This document shows positions 35,721 through 44,607 of a stretch of DNA of 64,000 nucleotides, piece after piece. The stretch comes from an uncultured Pelagibacteraceae bacterium (GTDB lineage: Bacteria; Pseudomonadota; Alphaproteobacteria; Pelagibacterales; Pelagibacteraceae). The stretch spans positions 142,271 to 206,270 of the forward strand of contig CACGJX010000001.1 in NCBI GenBank assembly GCA_902573465.1, given 5' to 3'. A program made the translations under genes and the position numbers. The notes below the pieces were generated by a model. The model did no database searches. It was not told the origin of the DNA and worked only from the letters and a program-made list of their open reading frames with translations. Position 1 is the stretch's first letter. Every line of letters starts with the position of its first letter.

Positions 35721-36464
35721 CTAATTATTAAACAACACCCCATAACCATCAACCTTATTTTGATTATCAATTTGTTTAAGCGTGTCCCAAATTAAGGTTT
35801 GATTACTTGATAATATTACCTTACCTAGTTTTTTTTCGATGTCATTTATAATTGATAATACTGGGAGTGCTGTGCAAGATACAAACAACGCATCACTATT
35901 TGACAAGTCTTGTTTAACTAAGACATCAAATAAATGTTGTGGATCAACTTTGCCTATATCTAAATCAGAAGCTATATCAAAATAAGATAATTCAGAAATT
36001 TCTATTTTTTCATTCTTAAAATAATTAATGACCGATTGATTAATCTCGTTGGTATATGGAGTAAATATTGAAACCTTATTTATCTTAAGTGTTTTAAGAG
36101 CATTTATAGCAGAAGTAATAGGTGTTGTTACTTTTGTATTAGGTTTTGCTAAATTTACTTTTTCATAGATTGATTGATAACCTGCAGCAATAGTTCCTGA
36201 TGTACATCCATAAGCAACACAATCTAATTTTTGATCTGGTAAAATATTTTTGGTCACTTCGGGAATATCATCTGCCATCTTTTTCAAGGTTTCATTTGTA
36301 AGAGGATTGTAACAATTTATTCTATTTGAATACAAATCTATATCTTTGCCATAAATTATATCATTAAAATCTTTTTCAATTCTAAAATCGCTAGCTAAAG
36401 TTATTAAACCTATTCTTGGATTATTTTTTTTAATAAATTTTGGCTCTATTTTATTCAGTTTCAT
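35721..36464 (-). CDS. eutA: EutA-like Asp/Glu racemase-fold protein
   Basis: A 247-residue protein of the aspartate/glutamate racemase - maleate isomerase superfamily. The two catalytic cysteines fit AYGCTSGTIAAGYQS (about residue 87) and FVSCTALPVLSII (about residue 197). Such proteins occur in ectoine utilisation clusters as EutA, next to the DoeA/EutD hydrolase, as they do here with three bases between stop and start. The precise reaction of EutA is not well established. A general maleate isomerase or arylmalonate decarboxylase-like activity is possible. Confidence 0.68.
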   Translation of the reverse strand: MKLNKIEPKFIKKNNPRIGLITLASDFRIEKDFNDIIYGKDIDLYSNRINCYNPLTNETLKKMADDIPEVTKNILPDQKLDCVAYGCTSGTIAAGYQSIYEKVNLAKPNTKVTTPITSAINALKTLKINKVSIFTPYTNEINQSVINYFKNEKIEISELSYFDIASDLDIGKVDPQHLFDVLVKQDLSNSDALFVSCTALPVLSIINDIEKKLGKVILSSNQTLIWDTLKQIDNQNKVDGYGVLFNN

Positions 36465-37240
36465 TTTGAAAAAGAATGTTTAGCTTTAGGAAATTGTTTT
36501 TTTAATACTTCAGATTTAAATTTTTTCACACCGTTTTCGATCAACTTTGTTATATCAACAAATTTTTTAACAAATTTTAATTTACTTTGACTTAATCCTG
36601 TTAAATCATCAATTACTAAAACTTGACCATCACAATTGACTGAAGAACCAATTCCTATAGTTGGAATCTTTATATGGTTGGAAATTTTCTTTGATAACTT
36701 TGTTTCTACACATTCTAATACAATAGAAAAAACTCCAGCATTTTCTAAAAGTTTAGTGTCTTTAAGTAATCTTTCACTTTCCTTTAGTTTTTTTCCTTTG
36801 AAGGTAAATTTTTTATCTGTCTGAGGTAATATTCCAACATGTCCCATAACTGGTATTTTATTTTTAATTAATCTTTTAACGATAGGAATTATCTTTTTTC
36901 CCCCTTCTAACTTAACAGCATCACATTTAGTTTCTTTAATAACTAATTTTGAATTCTTCAAAGCTTCGCTTGGATTTCGATATGTATTATAAGGCATGTC
37001 AACAACCATTAATGATTTCTTAATACCAAGTCTGACGCTTTTAGAATGATTAATCATGGTTTCTAAAGTTACTTGCTTAGTGGACTTGAAGTTATACAAA
37101 ACTGATCCTAATGAGTCCCCAACCAATACTAAATCACAATGTTTATCAAGGATTGTTGCAACATTTTTAGAGTATGCCGTAAGACAAATAATTTTTGATT
37201 TATTCTTTTTATTAAGAATTTTTTTAATCTTTTTATTCAT
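36461..37240 (-). CDS. panB: 3-Methyl-2-oxobutanoate hydroxymethyltransferase
   Basis: A 259-residue TIM-barrel enzyme that makes ketopantoate from 2-oxoisovalerate and 5,10-methylene-THF, the first step to pantothenate. LTAYSKNVATILD, the Mg-binding LVGDSLGSVLYN, VDMPYNTYRN, VKLEGG, GHVGILPQ and IGIGSSVNCDGQVLVIDDL are all family motifs. It overlaps the EutA-like gene by four bases and directly follows guaA. No panC or panE gene is in the window. Confidence 0.93.
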   Translation of the reverse strand: MNKKIKKILNKKNKSKIICLTAYSKNVATILDKHCDLVLVGDSLGSVLYNFKSTKQVTLETMINHSKSVRLGIKKSLMVVDMPYNTYRNPSEALKNSKLVIKETKCDAVKLEGGKKIIPIVKRLIKNKIPVMGHVGILPQTDKKFTFKGKKLKESERLLKDTKLLENAGVFSIVLECVETKLSKKISNHIKIPTIGIGSSVNCDGQVLVIDDLTGLSQSKLKFVKKFVDITKLIENGVKKFKSEVLKKQFPKAKHSFSK

Positions 37241-38803
37241 TTACTCTAATTCAATTGTACTCGGTGGTTTCGAAGTTATATCGTAAACTACTCTATTAAT
37301 CCCTCTAATACTATTCACTATTTTATTTGAAATTTCTTGTATAAATGATTTTTTAAATTCATAAAAATCTGCTGTCATACCATCTTCAGATGTTACTGCT
37401 CTAAGCAAACACAAATACTCATAAGTTCTATTATCACCCATTACGCCAACTGTTTTAACTGGGAGTAAAGCTGCATAAGCTTGCCAAATTTTATGATATA
37501 GATTGTGATCTCTCAAAGCTTGAATAAAATAATGATCAGCTTCTTTTAAAATATTAATCTTTTCTTTAGTTATTATTCCTGGCATTCGTATTGCTAGTCC
37601 AGGTCCTGGAAAAGGATGACGAGAAATAATTTCTTTGCTTAAGTTTAGTTCTAATCCTAGTTTTCTAACCTCGTCTTTAAATAAAAATTTTAGTGGCTCA
37701 ACTAATTTAAGTTTCATTTTTTTGGGTAGACCTCCAACATTATGGTGAGATTTTATTTTCGATGTTTGACTACCAGTAACTGATTTACTTTCTATTAAGT
37801 CAGGATAAAGAGTTCCTTGAGCCAAAAATTTTACATTTTTAATTTTTTGGGCATAACGCTCAAATATTTTTATAAATAAATTTCCTATTATCTTTCTTTT
37901 CTTTTCAGGATCTGAAATATTTGATAATTTTCTTAAAAACTCTCTCTCAGCATTCACGTATGTAAGATTAATCTTTAATTTTTTTTTAAATGTTGCAACA
38001 ACTTGTTTTTCCTCATCTTTTCTTAAAAGCCCAGTGTTAACAAAAATACAGTGTAAATTTTTACCAATGGCTTTATTTAATAGTTGCGCAACTACACTAC
38101 TATCTACTCCCCCTGATAAAGCACAAATGACTTTATTATTTCCTACCATTTGTCTTGCATCTTTTATCAATTTTATTTTTTGATCTTTAGAAGACCAATT
38201 TTTTCTCATTTTACATATTAAGAATATAAAATTACTTATTAGTTTTTTTCCATTTTCTGTGTGGGTCACCTCTGGATGAAATTGGACTCCATAATAATTT
38301 TTAAATTTATTTTCAACTACTGCAAATTTAGAATTCTGGCTTGAGGCAATTACCTTAAAATTTTTGGGTAATTTTGAAACTTGATCAGCATGACTCATCC
38401 AAACTTTAATTGACTTTTTTTTCTTAAATAAATTTTTAATTAAAAGACTATTATTTTTTTTTGTAATATTAGCTAAACCAAACTCTCTATGTTTAGACTG
38501 TTTTACTTTTCCACCATTTAATTTAGATATCATTTGATGACCGAAACAAATACCCAAAACCGGAACGCCTTTTTGAATTATCTTTTTATCGAAAGAGTAT
38601 TTATTGATTTGATAAACATTTAAAGGACCACCAGATAGAATAATACCTTTGATTGTATGATTGATATTTTTGCTCTTAATTTTTTTGTGACTTATTATCT
38701 CAGAAAAAATTCCTAATTCTCTAACTCTTCTTGCTATTAATTGTGTAAATTGTGAACCAAAATCTACAATTAAAATCTTATTCAAATTTTGATCAAGACT
38801 CAT
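37241..38803 (-). CDS. guaA: GMP synthase (glutamine-hydrolysing)
   Basis: Converts XMP to GMP with ATP and glutamine. The 520-residue product has the class I amidotransferase domain (catalytic Cys in [18 protein letters not shown]). The ATP-pyrophosphatase P-loop is [12 protein letters not shown] near residue 228, and the C-terminal dimer domain ends [11 protein letters not shown]. The stop is one base from the panB start, and the start overlaps the TPR gene by 11 bases. Together with guaB it gives the two-step guanine nucleotide branch in one run. Confidence 0.96.
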   Translation of the reverse strand: MSLDQNLNKILIVDFGSQFTQLIARRVRELGIFSEIISHKKIKSKNINHTIKGIILSGGPLNVYQINKYSFDKKIIQKGVPVLGICFGHQMISKLNGGKVKQSKHREFGLANITKKNNSLLIKNLFKKKKSIKVWMSHADQVSKLPKNFKVIASSQNSKFAVVENKFKNYYGVQFHPEVTHTENGKKLISNFIFLICKMRKNWSSKDQKIKLIKDARQMVGNNKVICALSGGVDSSVVAQLLNKAIGKNLHCIFVNTGLLRKDEEKQVVATFKKKLKINLTYVNAEREFLRKLSNISDPEKKRKIIGNLFIKIFERYAQKIKNVKFLAQGTLYPDLIESKSVTGSQTSKIKSHHNVGGLPKKMKLKLVEPLKFLFKDEVRKLGLELNLSKEIISRHPFPGPGLAIRMPGIITKEKINILKEADHYFIQALRDHNLYHKIWQAYAALLPVKTVGVMGDNRTYEYLCLLRAVTSEDGMTADFYEFKKSFIQEISNKIVNSIRGINRVVYDITSKPPSTIELE

Positions 38804-39230
38804 TTTTTGGTTCTAAGTTTGCTAAAGAATCTAAGATACTTTTATTTTCATCACATAAATTTTTGCAAACTTTGACAAAGTCTTCTGATAGACTCTTTAC
38901 TTTAGAGTAGTTTGATTTTTCTAATGCTATTTTCATTAACATTAACATTGCTTCTTCATTATTTGGTTCAATCAATAAAGTCGCCTCTAAATTTTTTTCC
39001 TCTTTCTTTTGATTTTTTTCCTGATTGTAAATTTTTGCTAAATATAAGTATGAATTAGAGTGCTTTGGATTAAATACAATGCTTCTCTCAAACATAAATC
39101 GAGCATCTTCAAATTTTTTTTTATTGTAAAGTTCTAGACCTTTATTAAAAAAGTTCTCACTACCTATAGAAAAATTAAAAATATTAATTAGAAAATAGAA
39201 AAGAACGGTTATTTTAAAGATTTTTCTCAT
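38793..39230 (-). CDS. Small TPR-repeat protein between guaB and guaA
   Basis: A 145-residue protein with a signal-like hydrophobic N-terminus ([17 protein letters not shown]). At least two tetratricopeptide repeats follow ([40 protein letters not shown]). It is probably periplasmic or membrane-anchored and should mediate protein contacts; nothing points to a purine role. It overlaps guaA by 11 bases and guaB by one, so it is co-expressed with them. Confidence 0.7.
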   Translation of the reverse strand: MRKIFKITVLFYFLINIFNFSIGSENFFNKGLELYNKKKFEDARFMFERSIVFNPKHSNSYLYLAKIYNQEKNQKKEEKNLEATLLIEPNNEEAMLMLMKIALEKSNYSKVKSLSEDFVKVCKNLCDENKSILDSLANLEPKNES

Positions 39231-40312
39231 TAATATTTATTATCACTTTTAACTATATCAACATTATGGACCATACTTTCGTAAAAACCAGCTTTTGTTA
39301 TTTTAACAAATTTTGGTTTATCTCTTAGATATTTAATTTGTCTTGATCCTAAGTATCCCATAGAAGATCTTAATCCACCAATTAATTTAAAGATTATATT
39401 ATCAACTTTACCTTTATATTTCGCAAATCCTTCTACTCCTTCTGGCACATATTTAGATGAGTCCTTTTGCTTTGATTGAAAATATCGATCTGCGGATCCT
39501 TTATTCATTGCACCAACTGAGCCCATACCTCTAAAATTTTTAAATAATTTTCCATTTCTCTTTATTAGTTTTCCTGGCGCCTCATCTGTTCCAGCAAACA
39601 ATGAGCCAATCATAACTGCATCTGCTCCAGCAGCGAATGCTTTTGCTAAATCACCTGAATATTTAATTCCACCATCAGAAATAATCTTTACATTTTTATT
39701 TTTTATACCATTCCTTACCTCTAGTATTGCACTAAGTTGTGGAACCCCAATACCTGCAACTAATCTTGTTGTGCATATCGATCCAGGTCCAATCCCAACT
39801 TTTATGACGTCAACACCAAGCTTTAATAGAAATTTTGCTGCGGCAGGTGTAGCAATATTTCCAGCACAGAGAGCAGTTTTTTTGTCTTTTGTTTTTTTGA
39901 TAAACTTAATTATTTCTGAGACCTTTTTTGTATGTCCATGAGCAGTATCAACAACAATCATATCAATTTTTTCTTTAAGTATTGCTTCTGCTCTTTTAAA
40001 TTCGCTTGGTCCAGCTCCAACAGCTGCGCCTACTAAAAGTTTTTGTTTTTTTACTTTTTTAATTTCAAGAATTTGTTTTTTTATATCTAAATTTCTATGA
40101 ATAATTCCTATCCCGCCTGCTTTCGCAATCGCGATAGCCATTTTGCTTTCAGTAACAGTATCCATAGCTGAGGATAATAGAGGAATATTCAATTTTAGAT
40201 AGTTTGTGAGCTTAATACTAGTATCAACTTCTGAGGGTAAGATCTCAGAATACTTGGGAACAAGTGTTACATCATCAAAGGTGAGTGCTTCTTTTATAGG
40301 AACCATGATCAT
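39230..40312 (-). CDS. guaB: IMP dehydrogenase lacking the CBS (Bateman) domain
   Basis: Oxidises IMP to XMP. The barrel motifs are present: EALTFDDVTLVP, PLLSSAMDTVTES, GIGPGSICTTRLVAGIGVPQ with the catalytic cysteine, SDGGIKYSGD and GMGSVGAM. The protein has only 360 residues against about 490 usually. After GGIGIIHRNLDIKKQ the sequence passes directly to KLLVGAAVGAG, so the regulatory CBS pair is missing. The IMPDH-type Cys loop (LVAG rather than KKTG) argues against GMP reductase. A second ATG six bases downstream is also possible. Confidence 0.9.
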   Translation of the reverse strand: MIMVPIKEALTFDDVTLVPKYSEILPSEVDTSIKLTNYLKLNIPLLSSAMDTVTESKMAIAIAKAGGIGIIHRNLDIKKQILEIKKVKKQKLLVGAAVGAGPSEFKRAEAILKEKIDMIVVDTAHGHTKKVSEIIKFIKKTKDKKTALCAGNIATPAAAKFLLKLGVDVIKVGIGPGSICTTRLVAGIGVPQLSAILEVRNGIKNKNVKIISDGGIKYSGDLAKAFAAGADAVMIGSLFAGTDEAPGKLIKRNGKLFKNFRGMGSVGAMNKGSADRYFQSKQKDSSKYVPEGVEGFAKYKGKVDNIIFKLIGGLRSSMGYLGSRQIKYLRDKPKFVKITKAGFYESMVHNVDIVKSDNKY

Positions 40313-40343
40313 TTATATACGATTCCTTTAAAATTTAAAGAAA

Positions 40344-40955
40344 CTATCTAAGATTTTTACAAATTATAAAACTTTCTTTAGAGTCTTTTCTACTAGATTT
40401 GGGTTTAAAAACCTTTACTTCCTTAAAAATTTTTTTTCCCAGTGCGACAATTTCATTGAAAGTACTACCCATAAATATTTTTGAAATAAAAAAACCCTTT
40501 TCTGAAATCACATCCTTTGAAAAAACCATCGCCTCTTTGCACAATTCACCAGTTTGAATTGAATCGATATTTTTTATCCCAGTTGTGTTTACGGCCATAT
40601 CAGACATGACTACATCAGGTTTTTTTTTAAGATATTGTTTAATTTGGTCTTGAGTATCAACTGAAGTAAAGTCACCCTGAATTTGTAAGGTATTTTCTAT
40701 ACTTTCCATCTCTTTTAGATCTATAGAAATTATCTTTCCGCTCTTAACTACTTTTGCAACATACTGTGACCAGCTGCCGGGAGCAGCTCCAATGTCTACG
40801 ACTGACATTCCACCCTTAAATATTCTAAATTTTTCATCTATCTCTTTTAGTTTATAGGCCGACCTAGCTCTATAACCGTCAACTTTTGATTGACGCACAT
40901 AAGTATCACGTCTTTGTTTATTTACCCAATTTTTTGAAATCTTATTTTTTTTCAA
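40344..40955 (-). CDS. rlmE: 23S rRNA 2'-O-methyltransferase RlmE (FtsJ)
   Basis: A 203-residue SAM-dependent methyltransferase that modifies U2552 of 23S rRNA. The SAM motif is VVDIGAAPGSWSQYV. The catalytic tetrad K-D-K-E is represented by the early YKLKEID lysine, MSDMAVNTTG, FISKIFMG and SKESFIICK. RSAYKLKEIDEKF at the N-terminus is typical. It begins one base from the preceding glycosyltransferase stop. Confidence 0.93.
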   Translation of the reverse strand: MKKNKISKNWVNKQRRDTYVRQSKVDGYRARSAYKLKEIDEKFRIFKGGMSVVDIGAAPGSWSQYVAKVVKSGKIISIDLKEMESIENTLQIQGDFTSVDTQDQIKQYLKKKPDVVMSDMAVNTTGIKNIDSIQTGELCKEAMVFSKDVISEKGFFISKIFMGSTFNEIVALGKKIFKEVKVFKPKSSRKDSKESFIICKNLR

Positions 40956-41867
40956 TTAAGTATTATATCTTAAACTTTTATGTATTTTATTTTTATCTAA
41001 AGTTTCTAATTCAATTTTAATACTTTTATCCACTCGCATATCCTTACCATCTTTCCAAATACCTGCTGCAAGATGCATTATACCAATTTTATAATTTGGT
41101 AAGTATGGTTCAACAAATGTACTTTGTTTCTGATCATATTTTGGAAGTAAATTACTTGTGATCCAATTACAATTTAAAGGAAGAAACTCTGTCTCTAAAT
41201 CATCAATATAAACAGACATATTAATTGCTAGACCTTCAGATCCAAAAATATTACCTGCTTTTAGAGTTTTCTCTAAATTATTTTGCCAAGTACTCCATCC
41301 TTTAGAGTCTTTTTCTAAGGAAAAAACTCCAATATTAATATGTGGGGCAAAAGCTAATTTCCTAGCATCTGCATAACTAATTTTTGATTTTACAGCGTGT
41401 TTAAAATTTTGAGATTTAATTAACGCCAGCTTTCCAAAAAGCCAGTTTACTTTTGATGTAATCTTATATCCTGGACCAATTGTTTGGGTAATTCCAAGCT
41501 TTCCATAATCACAAGCCTTGAAATATAATTCCACGCAACTCCAATCATTTACCCATGCATCACAATCAATCCACAGATATTTTTCGTAGTTAGGAAAGTA
41601 TTTAGGTAAAAAGGCTCTTGAGACCTGACTTTTCAACCATTCTTTACCTTTAACCTTATAACCAGGCACTTCAATATCCCATTCGGCATTTTTAATTTCA
41701 TCAACTTTTTTAGATAAACTATCTCTCTGATCTTGTTTTAATCCTGCATCCAAAATGCAAATAGCAATATCTTCACTCTGTTTAAATCTTTTAATTGAAT
41801 CTACTAGTTCTTCTAGTAAAGGAAAATAATTAGCATCGGCTAAAGAAACGATTACATTTTTTTTCAT
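40956..41867 (-). CDS. GT8-like glycosyltransferase
   Basis: A 303-residue GT-A fold protein. It opens with NVIVSLADANYFPLLEELVDS, carries a metal/nucleotide-sugar site in KYLWIDCDAWV (DxD-like) near residue 100, and has a late histidine in IGIMHLAAGIWK. This is the layout of family 8 glycosyltransferases. The donor and acceptor are unknown; the neighbouring phospholipid genes suggest envelope glycolipid. It overlaps pssA by one base. Confidence 0.65.
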   Translation of the reverse strand: MKKNVIVSLADANYFPLLEELVDSIKRFKQSEDIAICILDAGLKQDQRDSLSKKVDEIKNAEWDIEVPGYKVKGKEWLKSQVSRAFLPKYFPNYEKYLWIDCDAWVNDWSCVELYFKACDYGKLGITQTIGPGYKITSKVNWLFGKLALIKSQNFKHAVKSKISYADARKLAFAPHINIGVFSLEKDSKGWSTWQNNLEKTLKAGNIFGSEGLAINMSVYIDDLETEFLPLNCNWITSNLLPKYDQKQSTFVEPYLPNYKIGIMHLAAGIWKDGKDMRVDKSIKIELETLDKNKIHKSLRYNT

Positions 41868-42670
41868 TAAAGTACGTCTTCAAGATCATCTTCGTCTTGA
41901 ATTTTGTCATTTTCATGTTGTTTCTTAATTTTCTGAAAATGGAAAAAGCTAATTGGTAATAAAAGGACATAAATTGCTGCACTAATTGCAATTACATTAA
42001 AAGTATAAATTAATAACAGGCCAAAAAATAAAACTATTCCAAATAAAAGGAATATTGTTGTCTTTCTTGGAATCACTATCTTTTTAAAAGAATAGCTTGG
42101 AAATTTACTAATAAGTAAAAAAGAAGTTGTGATAAAAAAAATGGGTACTATTAAATCATAATTTAATTGAACAAAATTAAAACCGCTTAAACTAATTATC
42201 AAAGGCGTTAAAACTAAAATTCCTCCAGCTGGTGATGGGACTCCCTCAAAAAAATTATCTCTCCATGAAGGTTCTTGGTTTGAGTTAATGTTAAACCGCG
42301 CTAAACGTAATGCAACGCAAATTACATAAACTAAACAAAGCAACCAACCAAATCTTCCTAGAGTATTGAGCTTCCAGAAATACATTATAAATGCTGGCGC
42401 TACCCCAAAACTTATCATATCTGTGAGTGAGTCTAATTCTTTTCCAACTTTAGAAGTACCTCTGATTAATCTAGCTATTCTTCCATCAAGACCATCTATT
42501 AAAGCAGCAAATAGAATTGCTATAATTGCAAGTTCAAATCTACCATCTAGAGCAAATCGTATTGATGTTAAACCAATGCAAACCCCAATAAGTGTAAGCA
42601 TATTTGGTAAGATCATTCTTGCTCTTTTTTTATCTGCTACGATCTTTAAATTATTTTTAGGTTGTTCCAT
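41867..42670 (-). CDS. pssA: CDP-diacylglycerol-serine O-phosphatidyltransferase
   Basis: A 267-residue inner-membrane enzyme that makes phosphatidylserine. It has the CDP-alcohol phosphatidyltransferase motif DGLDGRIARLIRG followed by GKELDSLTDMISFGVAP and about eight spans. It lies two bases from psd, which decarboxylates the product, so the pair makes phosphatidylethanolamine. The acidic tail (KIQDEDDLEDVL) is unremarkable. Confidence 0.92.
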   Translation of the reverse strand: MEQPKNNLKIVADKKRARMILPNMLTLIGVCIGLTSIRFALDGRFELAIIAILFAALIDGLDGRIARLIRGTSKVGKELDSLTDMISFGVAPAFIMYFWKLNTLGRFGWLLCLVYVICVALRLARFNINSNQEPSWRDNFFEGVPSPAGGILVLTPLIISLSGFNFVQLNYDLIVPIFFITTSFLLISKFPSYSFKKIVIPRKTTIFLLFGIVLFFGLLLIYTFNVIAISAAIYVLLLPISFFHFQKIKKQHENDKIQDEDDLEDVL

Positions 42671-42671
42671 A

Positions 42672-43319
42672 TTATTTTTTAGCTAACAGTGTTTCCCCTG
42701 AAATAGCTTTTTGACCCACTTTTACTAATGGTTGGTAGTTTTCGTAATATACATCAGCTCTGCTTCCGAATCTTATCATTCCAATTCTATCACCTTGTTT
42801 TAACTCTTGATCTTTGTTAGACTCACAAACTATTCTTCTAGCTACAAGACCTGCTATTTGAACTACAATAATATCGTTATTATCTGTATCCTTAATTTTA
42901 AAATAATTTCTCTCGTTATCCTCACTTGCTTTATCAAGAGAAGCATTAACAAATGTTCCGGGTTTATATAAAATTTCTTCAATTTTTCCAGCACATGGAG
43001 TTCTATTAACATGACAATCAAATACGTTCATAAAGACACTTATCTTATTAAATTTTTTATTTTCTAAGCCTAGCTCTTTTGGACCATCAACTTCTTCAAC
43101 TTTTATGATTTCTCCATCAGCAGGGCTAACCAGATAATTATTATCATCAATAATTACTCTTTCAGGATCTCTAAAAAAATAATAAACCCAGATTGTTAAT
43201 ACCAAACCAATTAAACCTAAAAAATTACTGAAACTATAAAATACGATTGTAATAATTCCTGAGATAACTAGGAACTTGTATCCCTCTGCGTGAATTTTTG
43301 GAAATATCTTACTAAACAT
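42672..43319 (-). CDS. psd: Phosphatidylserine decarboxylase (short proenzyme type)
   Basis: A 215-residue proenzyme with membrane helices at the N-terminus (FLVISGIITIVFYSFSNFLG). The decarboxylase core is NYLVSPADGEI, MNVFDCHVNRTPCAGK and QIAGLVARRI. The self-cleavage Gly-Ser lies in MIRFGSRADVY, and the serine becomes the pyruvoyl group. It makes phosphatidylethanolamine from the PssA product. It opens the long - strand run and is divergent from icd. Confidence 0.93.
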   Translation of the reverse strand: MFSKIFPKIHAEGYKFLVISGIITIVFYSFSNFLGLIGLVLTIWVYYFFRDPERVIIDDNNYLVSPADGEIIKVEEVDGPKELGLENKKFNKISVFMNVFDCHVNRTPCAGKIEEILYKPGTFVNASLDKASEDNERNYFKIKDTDNNDIIVVQIAGLVARRIVCESNKDQELKQGDRIGMIRFGSRADVYYENYQPLVKVGQKAISGETLLAKK

Positions 43320-43392
43320 GTTCTTCTATTTGATAATTTTTCATTAATATGTATATAAAATTACGAAATTCAATTATTAAGATATAAATAAA

Positions 43393-44607
43393 GTGAGCAA
43401 AATTACTGTAAAAAACCCCATTGTAGAGTTAGATGGTGATGAAATGACCAGGATAATCTGGGAATTTATTAAAAAAAAATTAATCCTTCCTTATATTGAT
43501 ATCGGTATTGAGTACTACGATTTGGGTATGAAGAGTAGAGATGATACTGATGACCAGATTACAATAGACTCTGCTAATGCAATTAAAAAAATTGGTGTAG
43601 GTATAAAATGTGCAACCATCACTCCTGATGAAGCACGAGTTGAAGAATTTAATTTAAAAAAAATGTGGAGGTCACCAAATGGGACGATAAGAAATATCAT
43701 TGGTGGAACTGTTTTTAGAGAGCCCATAATTTGTTCTAACATTCCAAAATTAGTGCCTTCATGGTCAGATCCAGTTGTAATTGGTAGACATGCTTTTGGT
43801 GATCAGTACAGGGCAACTGATTTTAAAGTCCCAGGTAAAGGAAAGATGGAAGTTAAGTGGACATCAGAGGATGGTAAAGATGAAATTAAATATGAAGTAT
43901 TTAATTTTACTGGACCAGGTGTTGCTCTTTCTATGTATAACCTAGATAAATCTATTGAGGATTTTGCAAGATCTTGTTTTAGCTACGGTCTTATAAAAAA
44001 GTGGCCCGTCTATCTTTCAACAAAAAATACGATCCTAAAGAAGTACGATGGACGTTTTAAAGATATATTTGAAGAAGTGTTTAATAAAGAATTTAAAGAA
44101 AAATTTGATAAGGAAAAAATTACTTATGAACATAGATTAATTGACGACATGGTGGCTTGTGCAATGAAATGGAGTGGAAAATATATTTGGGCTTGTAAAA
44201 ATTACGATGGTGATGTTCAGTCTGATACGATGGCTCAAGGTTATGGTTCTTTAGGTTTAATGACAAGTACATTATTAACTCCTGATGGAAAAATTATGGA
44301 AGCCGAGGCAGCACATGGAACTGTAACAAGACACTATAGAATGCATCAACAAGGAAAAGAAACATCAACCAATCCTATTGCCTCGATTTTTGCCTGGACA
44401 AGAGGTCTGGCTCACCGAGGTAAATTAGATGGAAATGATGATCTTATAAAGTTTGCTAACACCATTGAGCAAGTTTGTATTGATTGTGTCGAAAGCGGTT
44501 CTATGACCAAAGATCTAGCTATATTAGTTGGGCCATCAAGTAAGTACTTAACTACAAATCAATTTCTAGATGAAATTGATAATAATTTAAAAAAGAAATT
44601 AAATTAA
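43393..44607 (+). CDS. icd: NADP-dependent isocitrate dehydrogenase
   Basis: A 404-residue isocitrate dehydrogenase of the eukaryote-like type II family. It starts with GTG at 43393 ([21 protein letters not shown]), and no ATG fits the conserved N-terminus. [39 protein letters not shown] and [12 protein letters not shown] form the substrate and cofactor sites. It makes 2-oxoglutarate, the acceptor for the MgsABC reaction, and NADPH. Its stop overlaps that of alaS by nine bases. Confidence 0.95.
   Translation: MSKITVKNPIVELDGDEMTRIIWEFIKKKLILPYIDIGIEYYDLGMKSRDDTDDQITIDSANAIKKIGVGIKCATITPDEARVEEFNLKKMWRSPNGTIRNIIGGTVFREPIICSNIPKLVPSWSDPVVIGRHAFGDQYRATDFKVPGKGKMEVKWTSEDGKDEIKYEVFNFTGPGVALSMYNLDKSIEDFARSCFSYGLIKKWPVYLSTKNTILKKYDGRFKDIFEEVFNKEFKEKFDKEKITYEHRLIDDMVACAMKWSGKYIWACKNYDGDVQSDTMAQGYGSLGLMTSTLLTPDGKIMEAEAAHGTVTRHYRMHQQGKETSTNPIASIFAWTRGLAHRGKLDGNDDLIKFANTIEQVCIDCVESGSMTKDLAILVGPSSKYLTTNQFLDEIDNNLKKKLN

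Noticed and set aside
42366..42686. 106-codon + strand frame inside pssA
   Set aside because: Mirror of the well-supported pssA gene; its composition reflects the complementary codons.
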